From: Drosophila persimilis
Lineage: Eukaryota; Arthropoda; Insecta; Diptera; Drosophilidae
Direction of reading: 5' to 3'
NCBI RefSeq assembly: GCF_003286085.1
Contig: NW_020825312.1
Span: 3,844,001 to 3,908,000, forward strand
Length of the DNA stretch: 64,000 nt
Shown: piece after piece, positions 13,041-23,600 of the stretch
How the letters are laid out: each line of letters begins with the position of its first letter
Numbering within the stretch: the first letter of the stretch is position 1
Position numbers and translations under genes: made by a program
Notes under the pieces: model-generated
What the model was told of the DNA's origin: nothing
The model's database searches: none
The model's input: the letters and a program-made list of their open reading frames with translations, nothing else

Positions 13041-15753
13041 TCTCTGCATGCTGAAAAAAAACCAGATCCAGTTTACTTTAAAGACACAATCAAAACTCAG
13101 TCATTTTCGGTACCTGTTCGTTCTTTTGAAGGGTCACACGAATCTCCATTAAAAGCAGCGGAGACACCAAAACTTTCGAATGATGAGACCATGGTCACGT
13201 CGTACTCCGGCGAAAACAGATCCGTTCAGCAGATTGTGGAAGACACTTTGAGAGCAGGCGATGCTGAGGTACTAAAAATAGTAAACGAAACACTTAAGAG
13301 TGTTCAGGTCCACCGCCACTTGGGCCATGTGACGGAGCAGTTGGAATCAGAAGATGAGCGGTCGGTGGAGCAGATTGTAGAAGAAACATTGAATAGTGCG
13401 AAGATAGATTCTTTAGGGCCTAGGGATGAAAAGTTGTGCCCTAGTAACATTGAGGAGGCCGAACCCAAAGAAGTTCGTCCAATAGCATATTTTGTTAACT
13501 TAGATGATGAGAAAAAATCGCCACTGCCCGCCAAGAAACCAGCCGTCAAAACGCAGCAGAAAAGGGTAGCTAAGTCGGAAACGGCAAAAGGGAAAATAGT
13601 GAAAGATTCCAGTGCAAAATCAGCAGCAAGGAGTTCTCTGAGTAGGAGGACAGTGGGGGATAAAGAAAAACCAAAGTCCGATATGAAAACTCAGGCTTTA
13701 ACATCCTCAACGCAGACCAAACAGAAGAAGCCAATTAGTAAGCAAACCGTGACGCGGAAGACGTCTGTCTCGGAAAAACCGAAAGCGCCAGCCAAATCCG
13801 AGCCGAGAAGGTCGGTGACGAGTTCCGTTTCGACCACAAGCTCAGCCTCTGCCACAAGCCGTGTGATTAGTGAGATACATTTCGAGCGGTCTGCCAGTCC
13901 CGCATCCAGTTCTATATTCTACGAGAGTCACCCGCAAGGCGAGGGCAGTCGCTCAACCACGCCGAGGCCTAGGGTGAAAACAGATGTCACACGAATACCC
14001 TACAATACCTCAATTCGATCGTTGAGCCCCTCGTCCAAGTCAACGAAGTCAGCTAGAGTTACAGCTGCCTCGTCAGTGAAACAGACAGCCACAAAACAAT
14101 CTAAGACGACTACCAATCGATCTACCAAAGAGCTTACAGGAAGCACTGCTAAGAAGACCGACAGCAAAATCAGTCAAGAGCATGTGGAGACGAAGCGAAT
14201 GATAACCCCGACACCCATTGCCACACACAGATATATGCAGCCCACTTTGTCTCACAATATCCGATATGGGTTGAGTGGCGATGCCGAGGGCCAGAGGGTC
14301 TCTCCGGCTCCGCCAAAGTCCCCAGCACCGCCGAAATCGCCGGCCCCGCCTCAGACCAAAAGTACGTACAGAACCCAGACAAGTATGACAAGTGCCTTGA
14401 CAAAGTCCACATATTTGGAACGAAAACAGAAGAATTCTATCGTCGAGAAGGTGCAGCCCCAAGCGCATTCCCAAATCAAGAGAGGTTCTCAGAGCGACAG
14501 CAAGGAGTCGCTGAAGAACACCGGACGCCTATACAAGAGACAGACCTCCAAAGAAAACAAGCTAACAAACGTGATAGGTTCCCAGAGCCAAGCAACCAAA
14601 AGCATGAAGACACAATCAGCTAATTCAACCAAGACCATTGCCCACAGAACTTCCATAGAAACCGACAACAGGCATGCGGTGGCCAGCCTTCAGAAGAAGG
14701 CCCCCCCAGTCACTATACAGCGCAACAAAGTTCCGATTAGCGCGTCTTCCATGAAAAGGACTGCAGCAGCAAAGCTGCCTAGCAGAAGTGATGAAACCGT
14801 CAAGAAACCTCAGATAGACGTTAAGAAAACAGTCAGGCGTACGGTAGCCAGCAGCACGGCCGCCACCAGAACGGTGCAGAGCTCCATTGAGCCGAAGCTG
14901 CAGAAGAAGATGAAGGACAACATGAACGAATCAAGCTCGACCAGTGGCAGTACCAGTGCCAGCGGCTCTTCTAACAGCACCCGGCGCAGCGTGCGCTCGG
15001 TTACGGTCAGCCGGAAGACCGACAAAGAGATGGCCAACCTAAAGCTGTCGGAGAAGAAAAGAGAACCGTCGACATCGTCATCGACATCGACTTCGACTGT
15101 GCGCGTGCACAGGGAACCGACAGCGACAACCGCCGCTGTTAGCACCGTGCTTGTTGATGACGACTGTGAGGTGATAACCATACGTTCCATTAAATCAAGC
15201 GATAGTACAAAAAGTTCTACCTCATCATCCTCCGGTAGTGGCAGCAACAGTCGCAAGGTGCTAACCAGCGAGGTTTTCACTAAGACCTTCGGCCCCGACA
15301 GGCCCCTAGAGGTGGTCTATCGGCAGCCCGAGTTCGATGTAGATCACCACACCACCATGTCCGTGCGGCCGCCCTCCACAAACGAGCAGCAGCGGTGCAT
15401 AAACGAGTTTGATGTTAGCTTTATCGATACCACCGATTCCAGTCTTTCCGACTCCGTTGCACTGCCTATGTTCGGCGCTGGCGAACCGGAGCGCCTGCTG
15501 GCCGCCAGTCCCGGCTCTCCCAAGCCGACCCGTAGTCCCCTGGCGCTCGTCGAGGAGACGTTGCGCCGCCAGCAGCAGCACCTACACCATCAGCAGCAGC
15601 ATCCGCAGCCCCATCACCACAGTGCACTCGTGGCAGGGGCAGGGCCTGGGGCAGGACTAGGCGCCTCTGCCTTAGACCCTTCGCTGCAGCTGCATGTGGA
15701 GAGCGGCAGTATTGTGGTTGAGACTGAGGTGGAGAAGAGCAGCACATCCAAAG
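1..15753 (+). CDS. Ank2: Giant ankyrin tail exon (Ank2 XL/L-type), 5' end outside the window
   Basis: This is one uninterrupted reading frame of about 5250 codons. It is open from base 3 and leaves at a donor at 15753 (AAAG/GTAAAT, phase 1). Up to about 13.04 kb it is a tandem array of 76-residue modules. Each has a KSPL start, a basic stretch (KDDKIPAKPEDKPKSPLDSV) and an acidic stretch (YSDDESDEEYG) followed by PRPQEKPAS. A second type of about 119 residues (around SKTSDLITSSFTDD) is interspersed. Then follow a duplicated QIVE(D/E)TL segment (13.2-13.4 kb), a long Ser/Thr/Lys-rich basic region and a His/Gln run (about 15.57-15.62 kb). Giant Drosophila Ank2 isoforms carry long tails of this kind that bind axonal microtubules; KSP-rich repeats also occur in Futsch/MAP1B. 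The ankyrin repeats, ZU5-UPA and death domains would lie to the left. Identity as Ank2 is inferred from architecture and from neighbours that match 66A. Read-through of the donor meets a stop at 15795-15797. Confidence 0.72.
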
Positions 15754-15797
15754 GTAAATATGGGAAGACACTTGATGATAGGCATAGAGCACTTTGA

Positions 15798-16094
15798 ACT
15801 TTGATCTTAAGAATAGCTTAGCTACGATACCCATCACACTCAGGGCTTATATTCCGAATGCAACTTTTCTTATTGATATACTCGTACATACTATTTATGA
15901 AATGCTTTCACTTAATCTAACTTTAACTTGTTCTCCACAAATAGCAAACACAAAAACAAATAACTAAATAACCAACAAATCAAAGCCATAAAACACTATA
16001 AGCCCACCCAAAAAAAAATAAATAAAAATAAAAAAATAAATAAAAAAGAAAAAAACGAAAACCTACCCCTAAACGAAAACTTAAATCCAATAAA
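15798..16094 (+). other. Non-coding A-rich spacer with AATAAA-type signals
   Basis: These 297 bases follow the read-through stop (15795-15797) of the giant exon. The stretch 16005-16055 is almost pure A with several AATAAA words. This fits either intron sequence or a short 3' UTR for an isoform that ends just past the 15753 donor. There is an in-frame TAA at 16041-16043 upstream of the next open block. Confidence 0.5.
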
Positions 16095-18170
16095 ATGTCA
16101 AAGAAACTCCCAACTATATCCGTAACTGCCGATCATCACTCGTCGCACTCCGATGCATCATCATCATCGTCATCCCGTGACTCAGACAGCAATGACATGG
16201 ACTACGGCCGGAATGGCGCAGGCGGCGTAACCGATGTCGAGGATTTCGACAGTCAGGCAGAGGTCCTAAAGCCCAGCTCCCGACGTGGTTCCGCAAATGC
16301 CCTAAACCCCAAGCCAAAACAGCAAAAGGCCAACCCATTCGACAACGATGTGACCGATGTGGAGGACTATGACACCGAGTCGGAGGACGAAGAGAAGAGC
16401 GTCGCCTACCCAGAGCTAAAACTTTCGCTGAGGGAGTTCTTACAGCAAGGCCTACAGAACCAGGAAGCCCTCGACCAGGATGGCAAGGAGAGATGCGAAA
16501 TAAAAGACGGGGACTTCGTGCAAGCACAAAACCTCAATGGCCTGGCCGACTATCTGACCGACTGTGAAGACTACGACACCGACTCCGAGGTGGACTACGG
16601 CTGCGAGAAGTCCGTTTGTGTGGATCTGGACAACGCCGTGGGCGATTTGGGACGCGTTAACATAGCCGATGGCGAAAAGAACCAGGATGACTCCGATGAG
16701 TACGAGGATGTGTCCGTGATCAGCGACATTAGTGACTTGGCCTCGGCCATGTCCGACTGCACCGGCATCGGTGTTCGCGGCATGTCCGAGGACGAGGTGC
16801 TTGAGGTCTCTGACAGCGGCAACGAGGAAGTCTGCCAGATCGCCTGCTCGGGCAGTGAGTCGGACTCGGAGCAAGGGGCAGCCGGAGGTCAGAGTGTAAG
16901 TGAAAGCAGCTATCCCATCGATGTGGCCTTCTTCAGCGTCAGTGGACAGCCGCGTCGCAACTCCAAGTCCACGTTGCCCATGCCTGGGCAGAAGCAATTT
17001 CTGCAACTGGCGACTAGGAACGAAGAGGTGCTCACCGACGTTGAGGGCATCGATGACTCGGCGGCGGAGGACAGTTTTGACAATGAGGAGGGCGACGAGC
17101 AGCCCATACCACGTGCCGTCATCCTAGCTTCTGGCGATGATGGCACCTGTCTCACGGACATCGAGGACATGTGGTGCGAGGACACTTCACTGGCCAGCAC
17201 AGTGCCTGAAGTTATTACAGTCTCGCCCGAGGCTTTGCCGTTGCCGCATCGTGAGGTCGTGGAGCTGAAGGAGGACAAGAACGGAGACACGATCACAAAT
17301 GTCATGCCCATGGACAGCAACTACGAGTTTGGCATCTACAACCACCAGAAAGATACCGTCCACACCGACTCCGAGGACTACTCGTGCGCCGAAGATTGGA
17401 GTCTGAGTCACTCAGTCGCTGAAGAGGCTGCTGTGGGTGGGCCAGGTCTGATCGAAAATGAGGTCATCGTTTCTAATGAGCTGATGAAGCAGCAGCAGAA
17501 CAAACGCCTGGAGGTCCACTCTAACGCCGAGTCCGTGACCGATGTGGAGGAGATATTTGTTCCCGGTACGAACCGTCGTAAGAAGTTGAAAACACGCACC
17601 CTGAGCAAAGGCAAGAACAAACTGCTGGATGTGGCCAAGACCAAGGAGGAGGGCATCACCGATGTCGAGGACATGGACCTGAGTGAGTGCGGTCTGCCCC
17701 CTGGAGTGAGGCGCGTAGACCAACTGAAGCACCAGGCCAAGGGTTCGAAAAACTCCGATGCCGAGGACATATCCACCGACGATGTATCTGATATTTCTGA
17801 TGGTTCCGATCCACCACCGCACCCACCGACAACTGAGAGGGCGTGCAACAAGAGCAAGCTCCAGCCGCTCCACTTGCGGCTGCTCAAGGAGGATGTGGTG
17901 AGCCAGCAGAACACCGACACCGAGGACGTTCAGCTGCCTTCGGATGCCGAGGATGCCCTTGAGGATCCTCCAGTCATCCTCGTGGCGAACAGCGATAGCA
18001 AGGAGCTGAACGACATGCTGAATGAGAGCTACACCGTGGTGCACGAGAAGAGTGGCCGCAGGTTCAACAGCGAGTCCGAGAAGCTGCACATAAAAGGCAT
18101 GATTCGTGATGCCCATACCGACGTTGAGTATGTTGAGTCCGACGAGTCAGCCGCTAGAGGAGGCAACTAG
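16095..18170 (+). CDS. Acidic TDVED-repeat coding block, alternative ankyrin tail exon or separate start
   Basis: An open frame of 691 codons runs from an ATG in good context (AAAATGTCA) to TAG at 18168-18170. The product is very acidic. It carries at least ten spaced copies of a T-D-x-E-D type motif (TDVEDFD, TDVEDYD, TDCEDYD, TDVEGID, TDIEDMW, TDSEDYS, TDVEEIF, TDVEDMD, TDTEDVQ, TDVEYVE). No known domain is seen. A phase-1 acceptor after a pyrimidine-rich run (CCCGTGACTCAG/AC, exon from 16186) would splice in frame from the 15753 donor. No in-frame donor is obvious before the stop, so it may be a terminal exon of an ankyrin isoform. A separate transcript starting in the intron is the alternative. 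Codon use resembles that of the flanking ankyrin exons. Confidence 0.6.
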   Translation: MSKKLPTISVTADHHSSHSDASSSSSSRDSDSNDMDYGRNGAGGVTDVEDFDSQAEVLKPSSRRGSANALNPKPKQQKANPFDNDVTDVEDYDTESEDEEKSVAYPELKLSLREFLQQGLQNQEALDQDGKERCEIKDGDFVQAQNLNGLADYLTDCEDYDTDSEVDYGCEKSVCVDLDNAVGDLGRVNIADGEKNQDDSDEYEDVSVISDISDLASAMSDCTGIGVRGMSEDEVLEVSDSGNEEVCQIACSGSESDSEQGAAGGQSVSESSYPIDVAFFSVSGQPRRNSKSTLPMPGQKQFLQLATRNEEVLTDVEGIDDSAAEDSFDNEEGDEQPIPRAVILASGDDGTCLTDIEDMWCEDTSLASTVPEVITVSPEALPLPHREVVELKEDKNGDTITNVMPMDSNYEFGIYNHQKDTVHTDSEDYSCAEDWSLSHSVAEEAAVGGPGLIENEVIVSNELMKQQQNKRLEVHSNAESVTDVEEIFVPGTNRRKKLKTRTLSKGKNKLLDVAKTKEEGITDVEDMDLSECGLPPGVRRVDQLKHQAKGSKNSDAEDISTDDVSDISDGSDPPPHPPTTERACNKSKLQPLHLRLLKEDVVSQQNTDTEDVQLPSDAEDALEDPPVILVANSDSKELNDMLNESYTVVHEKSGRRFNSESEKLHIKGMIRDAHTDVEYVESDESAARGGN

Positions 18171-18683
18171 TGTCTTCTCCGTGCCCTGGTCTGCTCCGAA
18201 ACGATTCGGTCCCAGCTGTTGCTAAAAAGCATCTCAACAATAGTTCATAAGTGTTCATTGATACGAAAGTCCTACTGACAAACCCAACACATACACTCAA
18301 GCATTTTGTAAGTAAAGCCAAAAAATACCAAGCATTTTCGTTAAAAACTTATAGCCACACTCAAAGCAGCAAAAAGCCTAATCCCAACTCGCATTGCCAC
18401 CATCCTTCGCCCCCAATCTCTGTGCCCCGTGTCATACTAACTGTTACTGTTACTAACAACTACTAATCAACGTTCAACTAACATTTACACTGTTTTTCCT
18501 AGTGCTAACAGAAACGTTCTTTGGAATCCGTTTTTTGTTTATGAACTTGCCTTATCAGTTGTGTGTAAATCATTCCATTATCATTTCGTTTGTAGCGTAA
18601 ATTAATGTAGCCCTTAGGTCACTTTTGTGTTTCCTGCCTCACAGCTCGTTGAATGTATCTAATCGTTGTCCTGTCTGTTCCAG
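18171..18683 (+). other. Intron or 3' UTR segment, no gene seen
   Basis: This stretch contains ACTAAC/CTAAC branch-like words and a TTTTTCCTAG acceptor-like site near 18502, but no open frame that connects in phase. The real acceptor of the following small exon is TTCCAG at 18678-18683. Confidence 0.4.
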
Positions 18684-18749
18684 AAACCCTTCAGGAGAAA
18701 TTAATCGACACATCCATTCTGGATACCGAAACGAGCTCACAGCAAATCG
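18684..18749 (+). CDS. Ank2: Ank2 tail small exon, 66 bp
   Basis: The exon is bounded by TGTTCCAG/AA and ATCG/GTAAGT. Both ends are phase 1, so it can be joined to the giant exon donor at 15753 or skipped without a frame change. It adds 22 residues (TLQEKLIDTSILDTETSSQQ is the core). The frame is open only in this phase, and it joins directly to the exon at 19145. No recognised domain. Confidence 0.7.
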
Positions 18750-19144
18750 GTAAGTCCTCCCAAACTATTTCATGTATAGTATATATGTCGAATATACTCG
18801 TATTTGTGTTGTTTGCAAACATTCCATAACGCTTCATTAAGTTATTAAATCTTATTAGTTTACAAAATGCAATTAAAGCTCATTGAGACAACCAATTGAC
18901 CAGCCACGACTCAGTGCTAAAGATCTCACTTCACCAACCAAATCACCGCCATCTCGTATCTCCATCTGCTATCACACCACGCTAACCTTAAAACGGCACT
19001 AACCATCGTATCGTATCCACTCGCTTCTCATGCGCTTCATGATTTCCCAGCTTGCTTTTCCGATCTCATTCGATCTGTATCTCTATCTCTATCTGTCCAA
19101 TCTATCTACCTATCTACCAATGAATCTGTGCAATTGTCTTGCAG

Positions 19145-19606
19145 GTGATGTTAAAGTTGGTGGTGGTGGAGGTGCAGGTGGAGGTGATAATGATGATGAT
19201 GGTGCAGATCTTGTGGCACGCATTCGCGAGGAAGCTACTATCCTGGTGGATAGCGTGCTCGAAGAAAGCGTTGAGATCATTGAGAGTCACGGCATTGGCC
19301 ACCAGCACCAGGCCAATGGCCACGAGTTCGTTAAGCAGGAATACAACTCGGAGAGTGACAACTATGCCATCACATGCGACGACATTGACGGCGTTGATGT
19401 CATCAAATCGCCCACAATCGAGTCCATGTCGGGCAAGTCATTCGATGATAACATGAGCTTCACCGACGAGCACATACATTTACCCTTGCATGTCCAAAAC
19501 ATAACCGCCACGACCACGACCACAGTAACCACTCAATACCAACAGCAACAAGCGCAGCCTCAGTCGCACTCCCAAGCTGCTGCCACAACTTCATCAACGG
19601 CAAAAG
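19145..19606 (+). CDS. Ank2: Ank2 tail exon, Gly-rich then acidic, 462 bp
   Basis: The acceptor is CTTGCAG/GT and the donor AAAAG/GTAAAA; both ends are phase 1. It encodes a short poly-Gly/Asp stretch, then an amphipathic segment (LVARIREEATILVDSVLEES), an acidic middle (YNSESDNYAI, CDDIDGVDVI), and a Thr/Gln-rich end. The IREEATxLVDSVLEE segment resembles the QIVEETL motifs in the giant exon, which supports membership of the same protein. Read-through of the donor gives 21 extra residues and a stop at 19669-19671, a possible isoform end. Confidence 0.72.
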
Positions 19607-19820
19607 GTAAAATACATACTATCCCGTCTAGAGTCTTAGAGCTTTGCGCTAGTCATACGATAGAATACTAGAAGATAGGCTCGTTTCTGGCACTAGGCGA
19701 AATATAACCCATTGTGTTGCTTAGTCCGTTGGCTATAACCGTTCTCCCGTATTGTTTGCTCCCATTCCCGTTGCCATGTGTCATGTCACCATCCACTACC
19801 CGAACCAATGCCAGTTACAG

Positions 19821-20120
19821 AACCAGAACCAGTACCAGTACCTGTAGTGTCTAGTCAAGATCGAATTGAAGACGAATCGGAGACGCGCACGAGACGCATC
19901 GAGCGAAAGATCGAGAAGCTATCCACTGACATGGACGATGTGAGTGCGAAGTTCGACGAGGCCTTCGAGTCGGCTGTGCACGAGGATGAGATCAGTGCCC
20001 TGCAGGGCGACTTTTCCAAGCTCAGCTGGGACGACAGCGTGTCGCCCACGACCAACACAATGGCCGACATGGCCCACAACCAGATAACACCCGACAATGA
20101 CATTCAAGAGCTGACCGCAG
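19821..20120 (+). CDS. Ank2: Ank2 tail exon, acidic helical segment, 300 bp
   Basis: The acceptor is GTTACAG/AA and the donor CCGCAG/GTATCA; both ends are phase 1. A closer in-frame acceptor at CTGTAG (exon from 19847) is an alternative. It encodes EPEPVPVPVV, a charged helix (ETRTRRIERKIEKLSTDMDD) and an acidic region with DDVSAKFDEAF and SALQGDFSKLSWDDS. Read-through reaches a stop after seven codons (20141-20143). No named domain. The intervening bases 20121-20651 are intron, with pyrimidine-rich low-complexity sequence and TTTTGTAG at its end. Confidence 0.72.
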
Positions 20121-20651
20121 GTATCATAAGCAAATGCGAATAACCTATGCTTTCATATTGTATAGTATTTTGTATAGTACTCGTATTGCCATTGCTGACT
20201 CGTACAGAGCATAGAGACATACCTATGTATGTACCCCTTATGTGTTCGTATGAAGTGGTGTCCAAGTGGCGGCCAATAATGACTTTTTGTTCAAGTTGAG
20301 CTCTAATTGCATTTATCCTATTCAGTTGTTGTTTTAGTTTATACTCATGTTAACTCATGGAAATATGCATGTCGAACCTATCATCCTCTCTCTCTCTTTA
20401 CCCCCATCTCTATAAACATATCTATCTATCTATCAATCTATCTACTCGTATCTTATGCTAACCAATCAACATATACATATTTATCGTACTCCTCGAATGC
20501 ATTTACCTCTGTTAATCACCCTGTTCTGTTTCCTGTTTCCTATTTCTATCCTCTATAATCGTATGATTGTGTTTACTCTTTCTCATCTTTTGTTCTCGAC
20601 TTTCACAACACTTTTAAAACTGCTTTTGTTTTCACACCTATTGTTTTGTAG

Positions 20652-23600
20652 AAGCAGGCGGCGATTTACCAATCTCAAGTGAAACCACTCCCGTACCACC
20701 GTCGGCTGTCGTGGCAGCCACAGTCGCCACAGACAAAGAAACAGCTGATGAGCCGGCGGTAGAATCCAGTTTATTTACTGCCACCAGCCACGACACACCC
20801 ACACCAAAGCCACGAGTTCTTAAAGCCAGCTCCCCCGTCTCCGAAGGCACTGGCACCGATAGCACCACCACCACTATTCCCAGCCAAGTGCAGAAATCCG
20901 ACATACCGATCGATATAAGTTTTGATGCCGCTGCACCAATTCCGAAACCCCGTGCCCCCATCAAGCACACGGAACCGTTTGAGAATCTGGCCGCCCTGGC
21001 CGAACAGTCCGATAGCATTAGCCTACGCAGCTTCGAGTTTACGGAGGACCTGTCCAAGACGGACGAGCCCTCCACGGAGCTGTCGATCCGATCCCAGCTG
21101 CGTGATGTGGTCACAACCACAACTGCTACCACCACTGCCTCAGAGGATCACACGGAGAGCTTCGAGCCGACCAGCGAGATATCAGTGGATGATGCTGACA
21201 CTGAGAAGTCAGAGGCTGCCGAGAAGACCACCAGCTTTTATATAGGCGAATCAAGTCGCAATGTCATCACCAAGACCACAACGAAGTCAGCGGGTGCAAC
21301 ACCCCAGGACGAAGAGGCCGCTACGGATATAGGCATTGACGCCAAGGACATTTCGCTGATGAAGGAGGTTTCCGTAGACTCGGACGAGGCCAACGATATT
21401 TTTAAGGAGTACGTGACGATGAAGCGTGATGATGCTGAGGCCGTGGATAGCAAGATAGTCAGACAGGGCTCCGAGACTAGAAACGATATTTTGGAGTTTG
21501 AGAATGCCGACAAGGAGAAGGCTGGCGAGCCAATTCTCACCAAGGTGACAACGGAGGAGAGCCTAACCACGTCCACCGGCTCCAGTGGTCGGGCTATCAT
21601 AGAGGTAGCGCCTTCAAGCAGCGAAGACCCCGATGAGTCCGGCAAGGAAATTCCCGAAATAGTGAATACAATATCCTCCACAGACCGATTTGAACTGCCG
21701 CTGGAGAAGAGTGAGTGGGAGACATCGGAGAAGGAAATCCCCAATGCGGGCAAACCGAAGGTGGTGCACTCGCCACAGCAACCACAAGCTACCGCCGGAA
21801 AAGATATCGTTGATGAATCACCGGCCAGTGGAGCCATTCGCGAAACACAGGACTCTTCTGATTTGGTGAAGGGTGATTTAAAAAGCGACGTAAAATCGAT
21901 GCAAGAATCCCCAGCCGGTTTCGAATTCGATACAATGACGCACTCCTTTACCACCGGTGCTGAGAGCGAAGATATTTCGTCTTTTATCGGGATACCAGAC
22001 ATGCAAACGTCAACATTGGACAACACCCAGCCCCCCGAGGGTCTATTCGATACCACAATCAGGGAGACCCTGAACAAGCAGGCGGCAATGGCGCACTATG
22101 CTCAAGACGTGTTCGGCCGAGTGGAGAGGCGTGATGATCATGGATCACTGGGATTCGTGTCCACCGGCACCGCCGAAGAACTAAGCTCGATGGAGGAGCA
22201 TATGGCGAAAGAGGAGCAAGCCTCTCTTGGGTTTATATCTACGGAGACAGCAGAAGACTTCAGCTCCATGGAGGACTACTACACGGAAAAGTTAACCACT
22301 GCCAGCTTGGTTGCGGAGGAGATTGCTGCCGACAAGTCCATCACCACCAGCACCTTTGAGGAGATGACATCGGACCAGTCTATCAGGCCGGTCGATGTGG
22401 TGGTTCATCGGCTGAAGACCGAGTTATCGCCGGACTCCACCAACCGCTGGTCCATACCCGACGTAGACAATTCTAGCTCCAGTGAGAGCTACCAAAAGAG
22501 CTTCGACAAAACCCAGAGCCGACCTCTATCCTCTGACATGGACATCCTACTGACCGCCACTGGCACCGGAACCTCCAGCGAATACCAGACTGCTCGCGAT
22601 TCCACCTGTCGCGAGGCAACCGAGTACGTGAGCGCAGTCAGCACTCTGAACAGCAGCAGTGGTCAGACCATTAGCTCCCACGAGAGCATGCGCAGCTTCG
22701 ACTCGCAGTCGGAGACTTCAGCCAATCTGGCGAGTATCGATGTGTCTGAGTTGTCGGAGACATTGGTGGCCTCCTCAGCCGAGGCAGATCCCTTTGAGTC
22801 GGAGGAAATGTCTCGCCTGCGTGACCTGCGGGCCGATGATGATGACAGCGATGAGAGCGTAGAACTGCCAGGGTCCTCGTATCCGACTAACGAGCAGCAG
22901 AGCTTGATGAAGCGATCCCAGGAGATGATTTTCAAGCCCAAGACAGAGGCGGATGAACAGCCGGTCGAGGCAATTCAAATCGAAGAATATCCCAAGCCCA
23001 AAGACGCCGAACGCACCTGGGGACTAGCCTATCCAATGGAGGACAGCAAGGCCGATAGTCCGCGGGAGAGCGAGAGGGCCGAGGACATATTGCTGTATCA
23101 CGGCGACCCCAGGCGATCTATCGACGAATCCAAGCTGGCATCAAGCCTGGACGAAGGCAGCATTCTCTCGGTCAGCATTTCCAGTACGTCTAACATTGAC
23201 ACCGTTGTTGAGAACTTTGATGACATTATCGGATCGGCAGGCTCGTCGTCACTCACTGGCATCGAGGGCTTCCAGTATGGGCACGATGAACCAATGCCCT
23301 CTGCCTTCGTGCCGGAGGATGCCACATTCATGCTGGAGATGGAAAGCAAGGAGCATTCTCCGCAGGACTCGAATGCCAGTACGCCACCCGGCGGAGAGTC
23401 AAAGAGACGCGGCCACAAGCGCAACGAGAGCATCTCCGGGGATGCCCTGAAGAACCTGGACAAGGAAGTTGCCTTGCTGGGCGAGGGCAAGGAGTCGGAG
23501 AGTGAGTCGGATACAGATCCGTACGAGTCGGAGTATGCGCGCCAATTCCGCTCGCCCAAGGAGCGGAAGAGCAAGAAAAAGAAGCAGGCAGCTGCTGAGA

